Below, one piece after another: positions 54,901-64,000 of a stretch of 64,000 nucleotides of DNA (its first letter is position 1; every line of letters begins with the position of its first letter). The DNA comes from Achatina immaculata (lineage: Eukaryota; Mollusca; Gastropoda; Stylommatophora; Achatinidae), in contig CM019696.1 of assembly GCA_009760885.1 (NCBI GenBank), positions 40,614,267-40,678,266 of the forward strand, given 5' to 3'. Position numbers and translations under genes: made by a program. The notes under the pieces were generated by a model. That model searched no databases. It was given only the letters and a program-made list of their open reading frames with translations, and was not told where the DNA came from.

Positions 54901-57900
54901 GGAGGACTGGTATTGGTTGTGACAGATGAAGTTATTTCACTACAGTGAAGCATTGCATCATCTTGGGAGCAAGTCATGGCAGCTATTTTTTCAGTCTCTG
55001 AGTGCATCAGGGCATGTGCGGTACTTCTTTAGCAGACTCAGCTGCCATGGGGACTATGGCAGTCTCGACCCTGTTAGCCAGACTGGGCCTGTTACTATGG
55101 GCATCAGTGGAAAGATGAGACAGGGCCTTGGTCAGCTATGATTCACCAACCCTGACTATGGCATGTCAGCTATGATTCACCAACCCTGACACTGGCATGT
55201 CAGCTATGATTCACCAACCCTGACACTGGCATGTCAACTATGATTCACCAACCCTGACACTAGCATGTCAGCTATGATTCACCAACCCTGACAGTATAGC
55301 ATGTCAGCTGTAGGTTGCTGGCTGCCAAAACAGATGGTGTCTTACATAACACCGGACAGCATATTGTTTTTTTTCACAGAAGTCATGCTATTCTTATAAA
55401 ATTAGTCATTTCTTATAGATTTTGAGGTGGTTTACAGAAATATGGCATCATAATGCAAAGTTAGCTATTCTTTATAAGAAATGTGCAGTAGCCACTTGCT
55501 AGGGTGTTAGTTAGAGCCTAAAGCATACTGTTGAATTTTCGCTTGGAGTGTCTGATACTGAAGTTAAGGAAAGCAGGCATTGATTAAGAAAATGTAATAG
55601 ATTAGCCTTGATGCAGTAAAGTCTCTCTAAAACTTATTTTTTGTTTAGGAGTCTGTCCAGACCTTTATTTTCCTAAGTGTATGTACTATAAAGTTTGTAC
55701 CATAAAGTTTGTCTGATCTTCGATTTTCCTAAATATATCTACTATCAGATCTTTCTGTCAGTTCATTTTCTTGAGTGTATGATCATCTAATACAACACTT
55801 CATTTATCTAAGTGTATTTACTATTAAATCATATTTGTCTGGTAGCTTCAAATTAATTATCATGGAATTATTCATTCACTTTTACTAATATACCCCTGTT
55901 CATATCAAGACCCATGTTTTTACTCTGGCACAAAATGAAACGTCAGTTTCTTCCTGTGGCAGGGAAGAGTTAAGTCTCTCAAGCACTTCATTTTCAAAAG
56001 TGTTTCTACTATGAAGTCTCCAGAATTTCATTTTCCTTTATGTATCTACTTATTAATCATTTCCAACACTTTGTTCATCTCATTGTAAGTGCTGTCAGAC
56101 TTCTCAGACACTTTGTTTTCCTTTTTTATGTCTACTCATCATCATCCTGTGCCCTTTCCCAATGGGAAGTTAGCTGCAATTTGTTTTCACAGTCCGCCTG
56201 GCCAAACTGAGTCTGGTCCATTTTTTTTTTTTTTTTACATTGTCCACCAGTCTGTATCATTGTTGACCTCTTGGTCTCTTTCCTTATACTTTTCTTTCTC
56301 TGGTTGGGTTTCATTATCATATTATTTCCATTGATATTATCAAAATTTAAAATATTTTAACTGTCTAGGTTATAATGTATTTCTTCTACATCATTTGCTC
56401 AGACATCAAAGCCGGTCTCTCTCACAAACGCAGCAAATTCATCTCAGGTTTTCAGCATCACCGTAGAGTTTCTTTTGTAAGGGGCTGGGGTCATTTGAGA
56501 TTTGTTGTGATGTCATATGAGTGTACTGTAGTTCTTCACATATCTGCATCCTTTTGTGCCCTGGGCCCAGTACATCTGCCTTCAGCACACATTTCTTTTG
56601 GGTTTGCTTCTATAGGTTTTTTGGCTGTGTCTCCAGCCATCCCGCGGGGCAGCAGAATTTGTGTTCTGCTTTGTTTGGCCCCTTATCAGAGGGTAGGGGC
56701 CAGACAAAGGGTCACCCTAACTTGGGTGACACTTCCAGCTGCTGGTTCCAATAGCATAGCTAATTTTTTTTGTCTTTTTTGTTTGTTTGTTGAGTATTTC
56801 TCATTTTTCTGTGTAAGTTAATTTATTGCATCTTTCTTTGTTCTATTTTTCTGCCAATGGAATTTGTCCTATCATTCAGGTATCTATATCTACTGTTTAT
56901 ATTTACTAGCTAGAAAAATTATAAATTAACAAAAAAAATATAAATTATTCCCTCAGTGTTTCACTGTTCATTGCCATGTTCTTCTACATGGAAGACCAGT
57001 CAGCATCCCCTCAGGCATTCTGGGTATTGATGTCTGTGCTTACAATATTTGGTTACTGCAGCAACATGATAATATTGAAATGTCAAGGATCAAAGATGAC
57101 CTTTGAACTGTGTATGTATGAATATTAAGTCTTTGAAGAACTTAATCGAAACAAAATTATCATGAATTTGAATCAGAGTTTTTTTGTTTTTTTTTTCTAG
57201 GCTGCCTGTGTACAACTGTCAAACCTTAAAAGTCATTGATGACTGTTTTATTTATACATTATGAGGACAGATATAGTATATGAAACATATCATATGAAAA
57301 CTGTGCTGATGTAATGTTCCCAAAGATGTTGGAAATTTATTTTTATAACTTTTATCCTTTTAGTGTCAAGGATGTAAAGATAATTTGTGGATTCTTGTAT
57401 TTATTTGTATGACTGATTTCCATTTTACACAGTTAATGACCAAACAAAGAAGTTAGGTGAACTTAGAATTCTTTCAGAGCACTTGGACATGAGAGTGAGA
57501 AAAATTATAGAGGATCCATTACTGTGAAACGTTAGATTCAAATAGACTGTCACCTTTCTAAGAGTGAAGATAACTTGGATTATAACAGGATTTTGTTGGT
57601 CTTATTCTTTCTGTCTGTACTGTCGGTGTGTACAGTGTGTTAATGGGGCTTTACTTAGGCCGTATCATATCGTATTGATTATGTTACGCATGTGAATAAC
57701 AGGGCAGACTTTCATCTTGATCTTCGTGAGTTGAGGTTACTGGACTAGTTATACACAGAATTCCAGCTCTCACTCTCACTTGCTGGATTAGTTAAACACT
57801 GTTCCAGACATACTTCTCATCCAGGCTCTTTAAAACCTCACGTTGACGACAACTGGTACAGATAGTCAAGTAAATCCTAGGTAATGGTGACTTGGAACAT

Positions 57901-60900
57901 TTATTGATGGAAGGATGATAATGTTGATGAAAATAACATTAAATCTGACTGCCGGCTGGTTATCCCTGCCATGTGGCCAGTCCGTTCATACGTACAACTG
58001 CAGTACAACTACAACATTCATATGTTCCACGAAGACATCACACTGCACAAAAAAAACGTCCACAAAGTTACACGTTCAAACCAAAAACTGACTCCATGCA
58101 CTCAGCCTTGCCCCCACAATTTCCTGTCATGGGTTTTGCAGCCCACGTGACCTTCTCAAAGGATCTCAACAGGAGAAAATTCAAAAAGAAAAACCCATAA
58201 TAATGCCCTTACTATCAAGCCAACAGTTGTTACACGAATACTGCTATTGGATGAGGATACTGTCAAATGGGTCAGTGAACAATAACTGGTCATATGGTCC
58301 AACCCACTCTCCTAAATTAACATGCTTAACTGAGGTAGCAGCAAGCAAAGTGTTTTCTACAGAGGTGGAGTTTGCCATGAAGATGTTGCTTAGATCTATT
58401 CTAGCCATTAAAACCATTGTAATTCAGTTCTTCTGTGTTCGAGGTTGTTGGTTCTGACATACATTGTCTTCACTTCAAGAGTTTTAGGACCCTATTTATA
58501 AAATGTTGCACAGGTAAAACGGGCATTGATTGGGTACATGGGACCCAACTAGAAGATCTTGATTTTGCATATGGCATAACTCTTATCAATGACAATGTGT
58601 CTTTACTGGCTAACAAAAGAAGACTTGAAATTAACAAGGAAAAAATAAAAAATAATGAAACTTTCCATTAATCAAGAAGGAAAAATATACACAGAAGGAA
58701 CAGCTACTGAAGAAGTACACCAGTTTGCATACCTCGGCAGCTACATAGACCAGGATGGTGACACCAGAAAGGAAGTTAGAATTATGAAAGCAGCATTGAC
58801 CTTCAAGAATCTTGAGAACATGTGGCAGTCAAAAGTTATAAGCACAAAAACCAAGCTAAGACTGTTCAATTCAAATGTAATATCCACTCTCATTTATGCA
58901 TGTGAAGGCTGGAAAAACAAAATAGACAAGAAGTTAGACTCTTTTGAAAACAAGTGCCTAAGGAAAATACTTGGTATAAAGTGCAACAAATTCAAGAACA
59001 ACAAAGGGATAAAGCAGATGAATGAACAACAACCTGTCTCATTGGTGATCAGAAAAAGGAGATGGACAAATGTTGGTCATGTGATGAGAAGAAACAGTCA
59101 GAAAATCCTAAAACAAGCTGTCAGGTGGAACACAACAGGCAGAAGAAAAAGAGGTCAGCTATGTGAAACTCTAAAGAGGACAATGCTAAGAGAGGTCAAA
59201 TTAGTAGGCATAAAATCCCTTGATGAGGTTGAAAAGCTCATCAAAAATAGGAAAACTTGGTGAACTACCGTGCAAGCCCTATGTGACGTTTAATGGCACG
59301 GGAAAGATGTAAAATGTAAGAAGGTTTATAAGGAGATGCAGCTGTTGCTTGGCCATAAGAGGAAATATCTTTGTTACTGTGATAATGGCAACAGTGTGTT
59401 TCATATCTATTATCATCCTCTTGCTGAATCTTGTTTCAGTTTTTCAGCACCTGAAGACCTGCATGTTATTTCAAGGATTCAGTGCTGCTCTCTCTCCAGT
59501 CCTGGTTTCCCTTACAGAGACCATCAGCACAGACACTATCTATGCGATGACCACAGTGATGCTGCTGGCAAATCTCTTGTTCTACAACTATCAGTCCAGT
59601 GAGGATAGGTAAGCTCAGGGTTGGACTTCTCTTTGGATATTAGGCACTTGATGAAAATCTGACTATATATTTTGCTTTGTTACACTTTTCATCTGCCAGT
59701 AAGTAGACATTGGGGTTGGGGGGGGGGGGTGGGGGTGTGATGGAACCAGTAAAATGACTTCTCACAAATTTCTGTGCTTCAGTAAATTACCTTTTCAGAA
59801 TGATATTACCCCTTTAGTGTTAAACTCAGAGTTGTCTCACATTTGCTTGTCCTCATACAGCATTCTCCTCAAGTTGATTTACTGATTATACGCAGATACA
59901 CTTTCTTATACTTATGCCTCATAGACTACTGTAAAGCAATTGAAAAGTGAGACACACAGCAATTATAAGAATGGTGGAAGACATCAACATGGATGGGAAA
60001 GATCTGAAACTTATCAAAAACATATATTGGCAGAAGACTGAAGTGATGGTCATCTCAAAGAAAGGAATACCACCAAAATGTAGCATTACTATCATTGGCA
60101 CAAATCGGAAACAAGTTGATAGATTCAAGTATATAGGAATGATTATTACACCTGATGGGAAATGTCACAACGAAATAAAAAGCAGACGTGCTCAGGCCAA
60201 GTCAGCATTCCAGAAAATGAGACACATCTTGTTCCATGAACAGCCAAGAAAACCAACGAAGAAGTCTTAAGGGAGGCTGGAGTTAAAAAGCAAATTATAA
60301 CAAAGATCAGAGGCAGACAAGTGAGATTTATAGGATATTTCTTGAGAAGAGGAAAATTGGAACACACTGGAAAAATTGAGGGAAGAAGAGACAGAGGAAG
60401 ACAGAAAGAGAAGTTACTGGATGGGCTGTCATTGTGGCTAGGAAGAAAGTCACCAGCGTATCTCTTAATCAAGTCTAAAGACAGGGAATTGTGGAGAGAA
60501 ATGATCGCTTACGCCACGCGGCACTGCACTTGAAAAAAAAAAAATTGAAAAAAAAACTTTCTTAATGTTTTGAGAGCAGTGGGTGCTTGCGGTAAGTGCG
60601 TACATTTTGAAGATGAGGACTTGTTGCACAGTAGTACCAGTGCTTCTAATTATATGGACAGCAGATGATTTAGATTCTTCAGAGGAGAGTAATGTTCATG
60701 CTAATGATGACAATGCTGAAACTGTTGACACTGGCCGTGAATTTATGTGGTCTGAGAATGGTCAATTCCCACATTCCTGGCTGGCATTCAGATTTGCAGG
60801 GAAATGCTGTATTTCTACTGGGAGTATAAAGTGGCTTTGGCTTTGCTGTGAAGTTTATCACATAAAGAAAACCTACTGATTTGAACATTATCATCATCAT

Positions 60901-63805
60901 ACTGTTATCATTGCTACCACCTTTATCATCATCATGTTACTTTTATTTCTGGCATAATAAATCTTTACACTGTCTTTATAATTGTTGTACATGTGTTTCT
61001 TGGAGAAAAAAAAAAGAGAAACTATTGATCATCTCCACCACCATTATCATCTCTACCACCTTCACACCGTAATTAAGATCATTAACCTCAAACAGTCATT
61101 GTCATCACCACAGTCTTCATAATCAATATTATCATCATTATCACCACCAACCTCATCACAGCACCATCAGTATTATTACCATCACCATCATCACAGCACC
61201 ATGATTATTATTACTACCACCATTATCACAGCACCATCAGTATTATTACTACTACCATCATCACAGCACCATCAGTATTATTACTGCTACCATCATCACA
61301 GCACCATCAGTATTATTACCATAATCATCATCATCATCACCATTTAATTGCCATTACCACAAGCATAATCATTATCATTTGCAACCACCTTACTCTCATC
61401 ATCATTATATCACCATCATCATCACCACTACCTGTCATCAGCCTGCGTCAAGAAATGTTATTTTTATTTCTGGCGTAATAAATCTTTACTTCATCTTTAT
61501 AACTTATTCAGTTCAATTTCATTTAACAAAATAATTCACCACTGGACAAGCCACATGAATTTTTTTTTTTTAGATAACACTGAAGGAGTTCAAATCCATG
61601 TTTTCATTTTGTTGCATGTTTGTAGTACTGGATAAAGGTATCTGGTTTTTGTTTTGTTTGTTTTGGTAAGATAAAGCTTTTTCATGTGCATGTGAAGGTT
61701 TTAGAAATCATTTTTTTTTAAAATAATGTTCATGGGTGTAAAGTACAATTTTAGACTGTAGTAACTCTTGGGGAAATACCACAGAGACATGGTTTGTTAT
61801 TAGCCTGAGGATTATGGGGATATTTGAGAAGAGCTGTTTTGTACATTCAGAAAGATTGTATAGTAGTAGTAAAAGTCATGTTTTCATTTCATTTCCCATC
61901 ATATTCTGGCATTTATAAGATATGTGACCGTAGATTATGTTTCTGTGCTTGTTCTTTCTTTTGCGCTGAAAGCCTGTTGGTTTCTAGTGGAGCATATGGT
62001 GTATTCATTATTTTTCTGTTCATGTGATTTGCTACTGATCTTTTAGTTGGTGATCTTGCTATAGTTGATCTGGAAATGTTAGCAGAAGGATTCATGGGGA
62101 ATGATTTTGAGCAGAGAGATAATAAATGTAGATGTTAAAGGCTTCAGATAAACAGTGGTGTAACAGTTTGTAATATTCACAAATAGTTTTTGTATTATGC
62201 CTTCTTTTCCAGTGTACCAGGTGCCTTATCCCTGAATGCTGCCATTTTTGCATCTGTGTGTTTGGCTTCTAGACTACATACTCCCTGGCATGCTTTCACT
62301 ACAGTAACCACATCTTTTGAATTGTTTGCCCTTTGGCCCTTGTTCAGGAAAAATCTGAAGGTAGGTACAGTTTTATTTAGAAACTGGCAAAAGCCACACT
62401 TAATGATCCCCAGCCCTTACTCCATGCAAAGTAAATGATAAATTAACCAGTGATTCAGAAAAACTCTTACTTTATCTTCATGGCTTACCACTTTATGCAT
62501 ATATGCTGAGCAATCACTCTTGTTCCATTACAGTTCAGTTTTCCTTGATATTTTGCATTGAAATGTTTGCCAGTTTCATGGTCTGTGTCACTTCTTTTAG
62601 CACTCCTCTCTTGGAGATGACACTGGTAGAAGGCTTCTATAGGCTGATCCAGCCAGGCTTCATTTTAAAAATCTGCTATATTTGCAGATACAGAGACTGA
62701 GTTCAATACACACAGTCCGCATTTGGTTTTCTTAAGTCCATTGCTCATACTAATTATTATTATGCTTAGATCAGTTGCTTTTTTTTGTTGTTGTAAATAC
62801 AGAAAACTAAATAAATTACCACTGAATATCATCATGTTTATGTTTGCTATGGGGCAGAAGTTTAAAAAAAAAAATCTCAGGACTTTATAATCATCCTCTG
62901 TCTGTCTTATATGAATAATGTCATTCTTCAACAACAGATTTGGAGCCACAAAGCTGATGTAAGCATTAGTCTCATACCGGCACTGGTATGTGTTGCAAGC
63001 CTTGCCTCCAAGACATATATTGGTGCTGTGCTGTATACTCTTGTTGTTCTGTTTATTACATTTGTGTGCCCAGCTTGGCTTTACATGCTACAGCCTCACA
63101 AAAAGTAAGTTTTTTCTTTGTTTTGTTTTAAACAAACTTAGTTGTTGATCTTTCCTAATCTATTGCTTTTAGAGAAAATTGAAGATTTTCTTTTTCTAAG
63201 GCCTAAAGGGTCATGACCTAGTAAGTGGAACTATCTACGTGGAATGCATTCAAAAACAGTGGTCTAGTCACAGGGTATGTCCATATTCCTATCTACATCA
63301 CCAAAAATTGAAATTTCACGATGATAACTTCGATTTTCTCCCTCGTTACTAAGCACTCTTCAGCCATGATGAACAGGGCCATGGGGCATGCACACTAAAT
63401 GTTTTACAGTCTAAACGTTACACCGGTTTTTTAATGAAACAAAGCATATAGCGAAATATAGTCACACGGCACTATAGACACAAACTGGAAGTGACCATTC
63501 TTAGTCATTAGGCATGGGAAAAGTTAATGTGATTCCAGAAAAAGGTTTTTGCTGAAATATTGGATTGTTTGTATGTTCTTCATGTATACATATTATCTTA
63601 CTTTCTGCTAAAAGTCCTTGCCCACCTTCCTCATTATCTTTTTGTAGAACTGAACCATACAGTTCTGTCTGCTTTTATATTACTTTTGGTATTATGTTTT
63701 TAATAACAATTCTATGTTACTTTTTTATTTTCTAATGGTAGAAACTATATCTTTTGTCTTTGCAGCAACATTCATGGCCCTTGGGATGAAGCTACACCAA
63801 AATGA
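51864..63805 (+). CDS. PIGC: PIG-C, GPI-GlcNAc transferase subunit C (seven exons)
   Basis: PIG-C is a multi-pass ER membrane subunit of the complex that makes GlcNAc-phosphatidylinositol, the first step of GPI-anchor synthesis. I joined exons 51864-51963, 54317-54386, 56957-57111, 59440-59608, 62213-62360, 62938-63104 and 63766-63805: 849 nt, 282 residues (human 297). Phases match at all six junctions, every intron starts GT and ends AG. Family-specific text: [11 protein letters not shown] (17-27), [11 protein letters not shown] (near 47-57), [32 protein letters not shown] and the end [12 protein letters not shown]. Several hydrophobic segments fit membrane helices. The ATG is preceded by a likely 3' splice site at 51824. 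Introns hold LINE B, LINE C, LINE E, a tRNA-like SINE and tandem repeats. Confidence 0.93.
53299..53455. repeat. 39-bp tandem repeat, four units (PIG-C intron 1)
   Basis: GGTGCTAGTCTAGTACTGGT plus AGCCTTTGCATTATGTTTA is repeated four times nearly exactly; the last unit diverges after CCTCTGCA. Confidence 0.96.
53609..54215 (-). mobile_element. LINE family B, longest intact C-terminal copy (PIG-C intron 1)
   Basis: A minus-strand frame from 54310 to 53618 is open for 230 codons. The LINE part starts near [20 protein letters not shown] (54215) and ends [12 protein letters not shown]. It carries [39 protein letters not shown] and [20 protein letters not shown]. The 3' end joins a short TGAA-like tail at 53611-53622. 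It has no RT catalytic part, so the open frame reflects recent insertion rather than activity. Confidence 0.93.
54317..54386 (+). CDS. PIGC: PIG-C exon 2 (70 bp)
   Basis: Acceptor CATCCTCAG, donor GTAGTC (non-ideal). It codes [20 protein letters not shown], aligned with human ...RKYQYWAVVFESSVVIQQ. The phases (2 in, 2 out) fit its neighbours. A LINE B copy ends about 100 bp upstream. The exon was missed by ORF-length criteria. Confidence 0.88.
54817..54912 (-). mobile_element. tRNA-like SINE or tRNA retropseudogene (PIG-C intron 2)
   Basis: Minus strand: CATAGCTAAACTGCTAAGG fits an A box (TRGYNNANNNG) and GGGTTCAATCCC is a good B box about 40 bases on. It is followed directly by A12. Acceptor-stem pairing fails, so it is not a working tRNA gene. 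It differs from the SINE family at 45690 and 49868. Confidence 0.6.
54960..55320 (-). repeat. Dispersed repeat with 34-bp tandem units (intact counterpart of 6080-6370)
   Basis: From 55133 the 34-bp unit TCAGCTATGATTCACCAACC plus CTGACACTGGCATG is repeated about five times. The adjoining 54960-55145 block is the inverse of 6183-6370. Here the two parts are continuous, without the EF-Tu leader insertion. Confidence 0.88.
56370..56765. other. GC-richer block with hairpins (PIG-C intron 2)
   Basis: It includes GTCACCCTAACTTGGGTGAC (perfect 7-bp arms) at about 56711-56730 and a near-inverse GGCCCCTTATCAGAGGGTAG. Base composition differs from the surrounding intron. The origin is not recognised, perhaps an old mobile element. 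Confidence 0.35.
56957..57111 (+). CDS. PIGC: PIG-C exon 3
   Basis: Acceptor ATTCCCTCAG, donor GTATGT. It codes [20 protein letters not shown] to [14 protein letters not shown] matches human WWYMDE, and IFGYC matches IGYVL. Divergent but collinear. Confidence 0.88.
57433..57527 (+). other. Exon-like ORF in PIG-C intron 3, unidentified
   Basis: After TTTTACACAG the frame reads [18 protein letters not shown] then [12 protein letters not shown] and TGA. It looks like a charged alpha-helical C-terminus of a real protein, but no upstream partner was found and it is not part of PIG-C. Possible alternative terminal exon, nested gene exon or relic. Confidence 0.3.
58430..59330 (+). mobile_element. 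LINE family C C-terminal copy (PIG-C intron 3)
   Basis: It begins with [15 protein letters not shown], a changed RT catalytic block (FAYG for FADD), then [51 protein letters not shown] and [12 protein letters not shown]. It is open from 58655 to 59263. The 3' part matches 11625-11800. It ends about 110 bp before PIG-C exon 4. Confidence 0.88.
59440..59608 (+). CDS. PIGC: PIG-C exon 4
   Basis: Acceptor TTGTTTCAG (an alternative CAG eight bases downstream would break the phase with exon 3), donor GTAAGC. It codes [33 protein letters not shown] and [11 protein letters not shown]. Confidence 0.93.
59935..60550 (+). mobile_element. LINE family E fragment with A-rich tail (PIG-C intron 4)
   Basis: Pieces: [40 protein letters not shown], then a frame change and [17 protein letters not shown] with [18 protein letters not shown]. 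It ends in an A-run at 60533-60560. It is another endonuclease-RT LINE family, sharing blocks with 10040-10500 on the other strand. Confidence 0.83.
60600..60880 (+). other. Coding-like segment of unknown origin (PIG-C intron 4)
   Basis: One frame reads [17 protein letters not shown] then [20 protein letters not shown]. The acidic run followed by a 'W-S-E' element resembles N-termini of piggyBac transposases, but this is weak. No catalytic part is adjacent. Confidence 0.2.
61060..61440. repeat. ATC-rich degenerate repeat (PIG-C intron 4)
   Basis: Units of TCATCACAGCACCATCAGTA plus TTATTACTACTACCA recur about five times between 61150 and 61320, embedded in CAT/ATC trinucleotide-rich DNA. Confidence 0.85.
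62213..62360 (+). CDS. PIGC: PIG-C exon 5
   Basis: Acceptor CTTTTCCAG, donor GTAGGT. It codes [20 protein letters not shown] to [12 protein letters not shown], the most conserved block of the protein. Confidence 0.95.
62938..63104 (+). CDS. PIGC: PIG-C exon 6
   Basis: Acceptor CAACAACAG (weak pyrimidine tract), donor GTAAGT. It codes two hydrophobic helices with [20 protein letters not shown] and LYMLQPHKK. Confidence 0.9.
63490..63670 (+). mobile_element. Solo 3' cassette of a Penelope-like element (PIG-C intron 6)
   Basis: CCAGAAAAAGGTTTTTGCTG then AAATATTGGATTGTTTGTAT, and 80 bases on CTTTTTGTAGAACTGAACCA. Order and spacing match the minus-strand copy at 51050-51300. It lies about 100 bp before exon 7. 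Confidence 0.6.
63766..63805 (+). CDS. PIGC: PIG-C exon 7, stop
   Basis: Acceptor TCTTTGCAG. It codes [13 protein letters not shown] and TGA at 63803-63805. NIHGPWDEA is identical to the human C-terminal block, though the protein ends about ten residues earlier. No AATAAA was seen before the window end. Confidence 0.93.
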
Positions 63806-64000
63806 AGAAGAATATGCTACAAGTTTACCAGGAAATGCTGTCACATGTTGTCATACCTCCTGTCCATGCTGTTGGCATATGACCAAGATGACTGCAGCGA
63901 GCTGTCATCCATCAGGATCAGGGATACAGACACTGTTGTGCATTGTTTGTTTTCTGTAGTGATGGTGCAAGGACTCCAAAATTGTACAAAACATGGCCTA

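Noticed and set aside
56089..56334. Hydrophobic ORF near the T-run
   Set aside because: Driven by T-rich sequence with no family resemblance.
57973..58200. 75-residue basic ORF
   Set aside because: No domain, no splice support; lies in a PIG-C intron.
59336..59439. Open frame upstream of PIG-C exon 4 (hydrophobic, starting MAIRGNIF)
   Set aside because: Family alignment and splice phase with exon 3 place the exon start at 59440; the hydrophobic text is intronic.

Overview
The window is animal nuclear DNA, AT-rich, with spliced genes, many decayed retrotransposons and DNA transposons, and long microsatellites. No rRNA, intact tRNA, operon or CRISPR array was seen. The gene set, the 'SHPHG' trypsin-like protease, molluscan-type repeat motifs and the mix of RTE-like LINEs, Penelope-like elements, mariners and tRNA-derived SINEs suggest a lophotrochozoan, most likely a mollusc (inference). 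No alignments could be run.

Four host genes are supported. (1) An intronless, divergent mitochondrial elongation factor Tu lies at 8033-9517 (+), with all five G motifs and an unusual basic C-terminal tail. (2) A two-exon trypsin-like serine protease lies on the minus strand (exons 23053-22837 and 20373-19391). Its intron carries a mariner with terminal inverted repeats and a LINE tail. (3) SKA3, a kinetochore protein, lies at 45360-43828 (-) and has an array of TPExP repeats. (4) PIG-C, the GPI-GlcNAc transferase subunit, lies at 51864-63805 (+). I reconstructed seven exons with matching splice phases, giving a 282-residue protein. Its introns hold several LINE pieces, a tRNA-like SINE and tandem repeats.

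By region: 1-7.9 kb has mariner relics, a LINE RT copy, a 43-bp satellite, a displaced copy of the EF-Tu leader inside a repeat, and a 21-bp heptad-like array next to EF-Tu. 9.5-19 kb is mostly repeats (31-, 41- and 42-bp arrays, LINE tails). 19-23 kb is the protease gene. 23-31 kb is microsatellites (GATA/GGAT/GACA), a 34-bp satellite and LINE pieces. 31-36 kb has two oppositely oriented Penelope-like copies with GIY-YIG domains around a LINE fragment. 36-43.7 kb has a 30-bp array, a Mutator-like relic and a nearly complete but decayed LINE. 43.8-51 kb has SKA3, two copies of a tRNA-derived SINE, an RNase H-bearing LINE relic, a mariner pseudogene and a LINE tail with a fold-back junction. 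51.8-64 kb is PIG-C.

The host genes act in separate pathways (mitochondrial translation, kinetochore attachment, GPI-anchor synthesis, proteolysis). Nothing indicates a co-regulated cluster. The most interesting leads are the EF-Tu paralogue and its displaced leader, the SKA3 phospho-repeat array, a recurrent 3' cassette of Penelope-like elements, and different 3' microsatellite tails on two LINE families.
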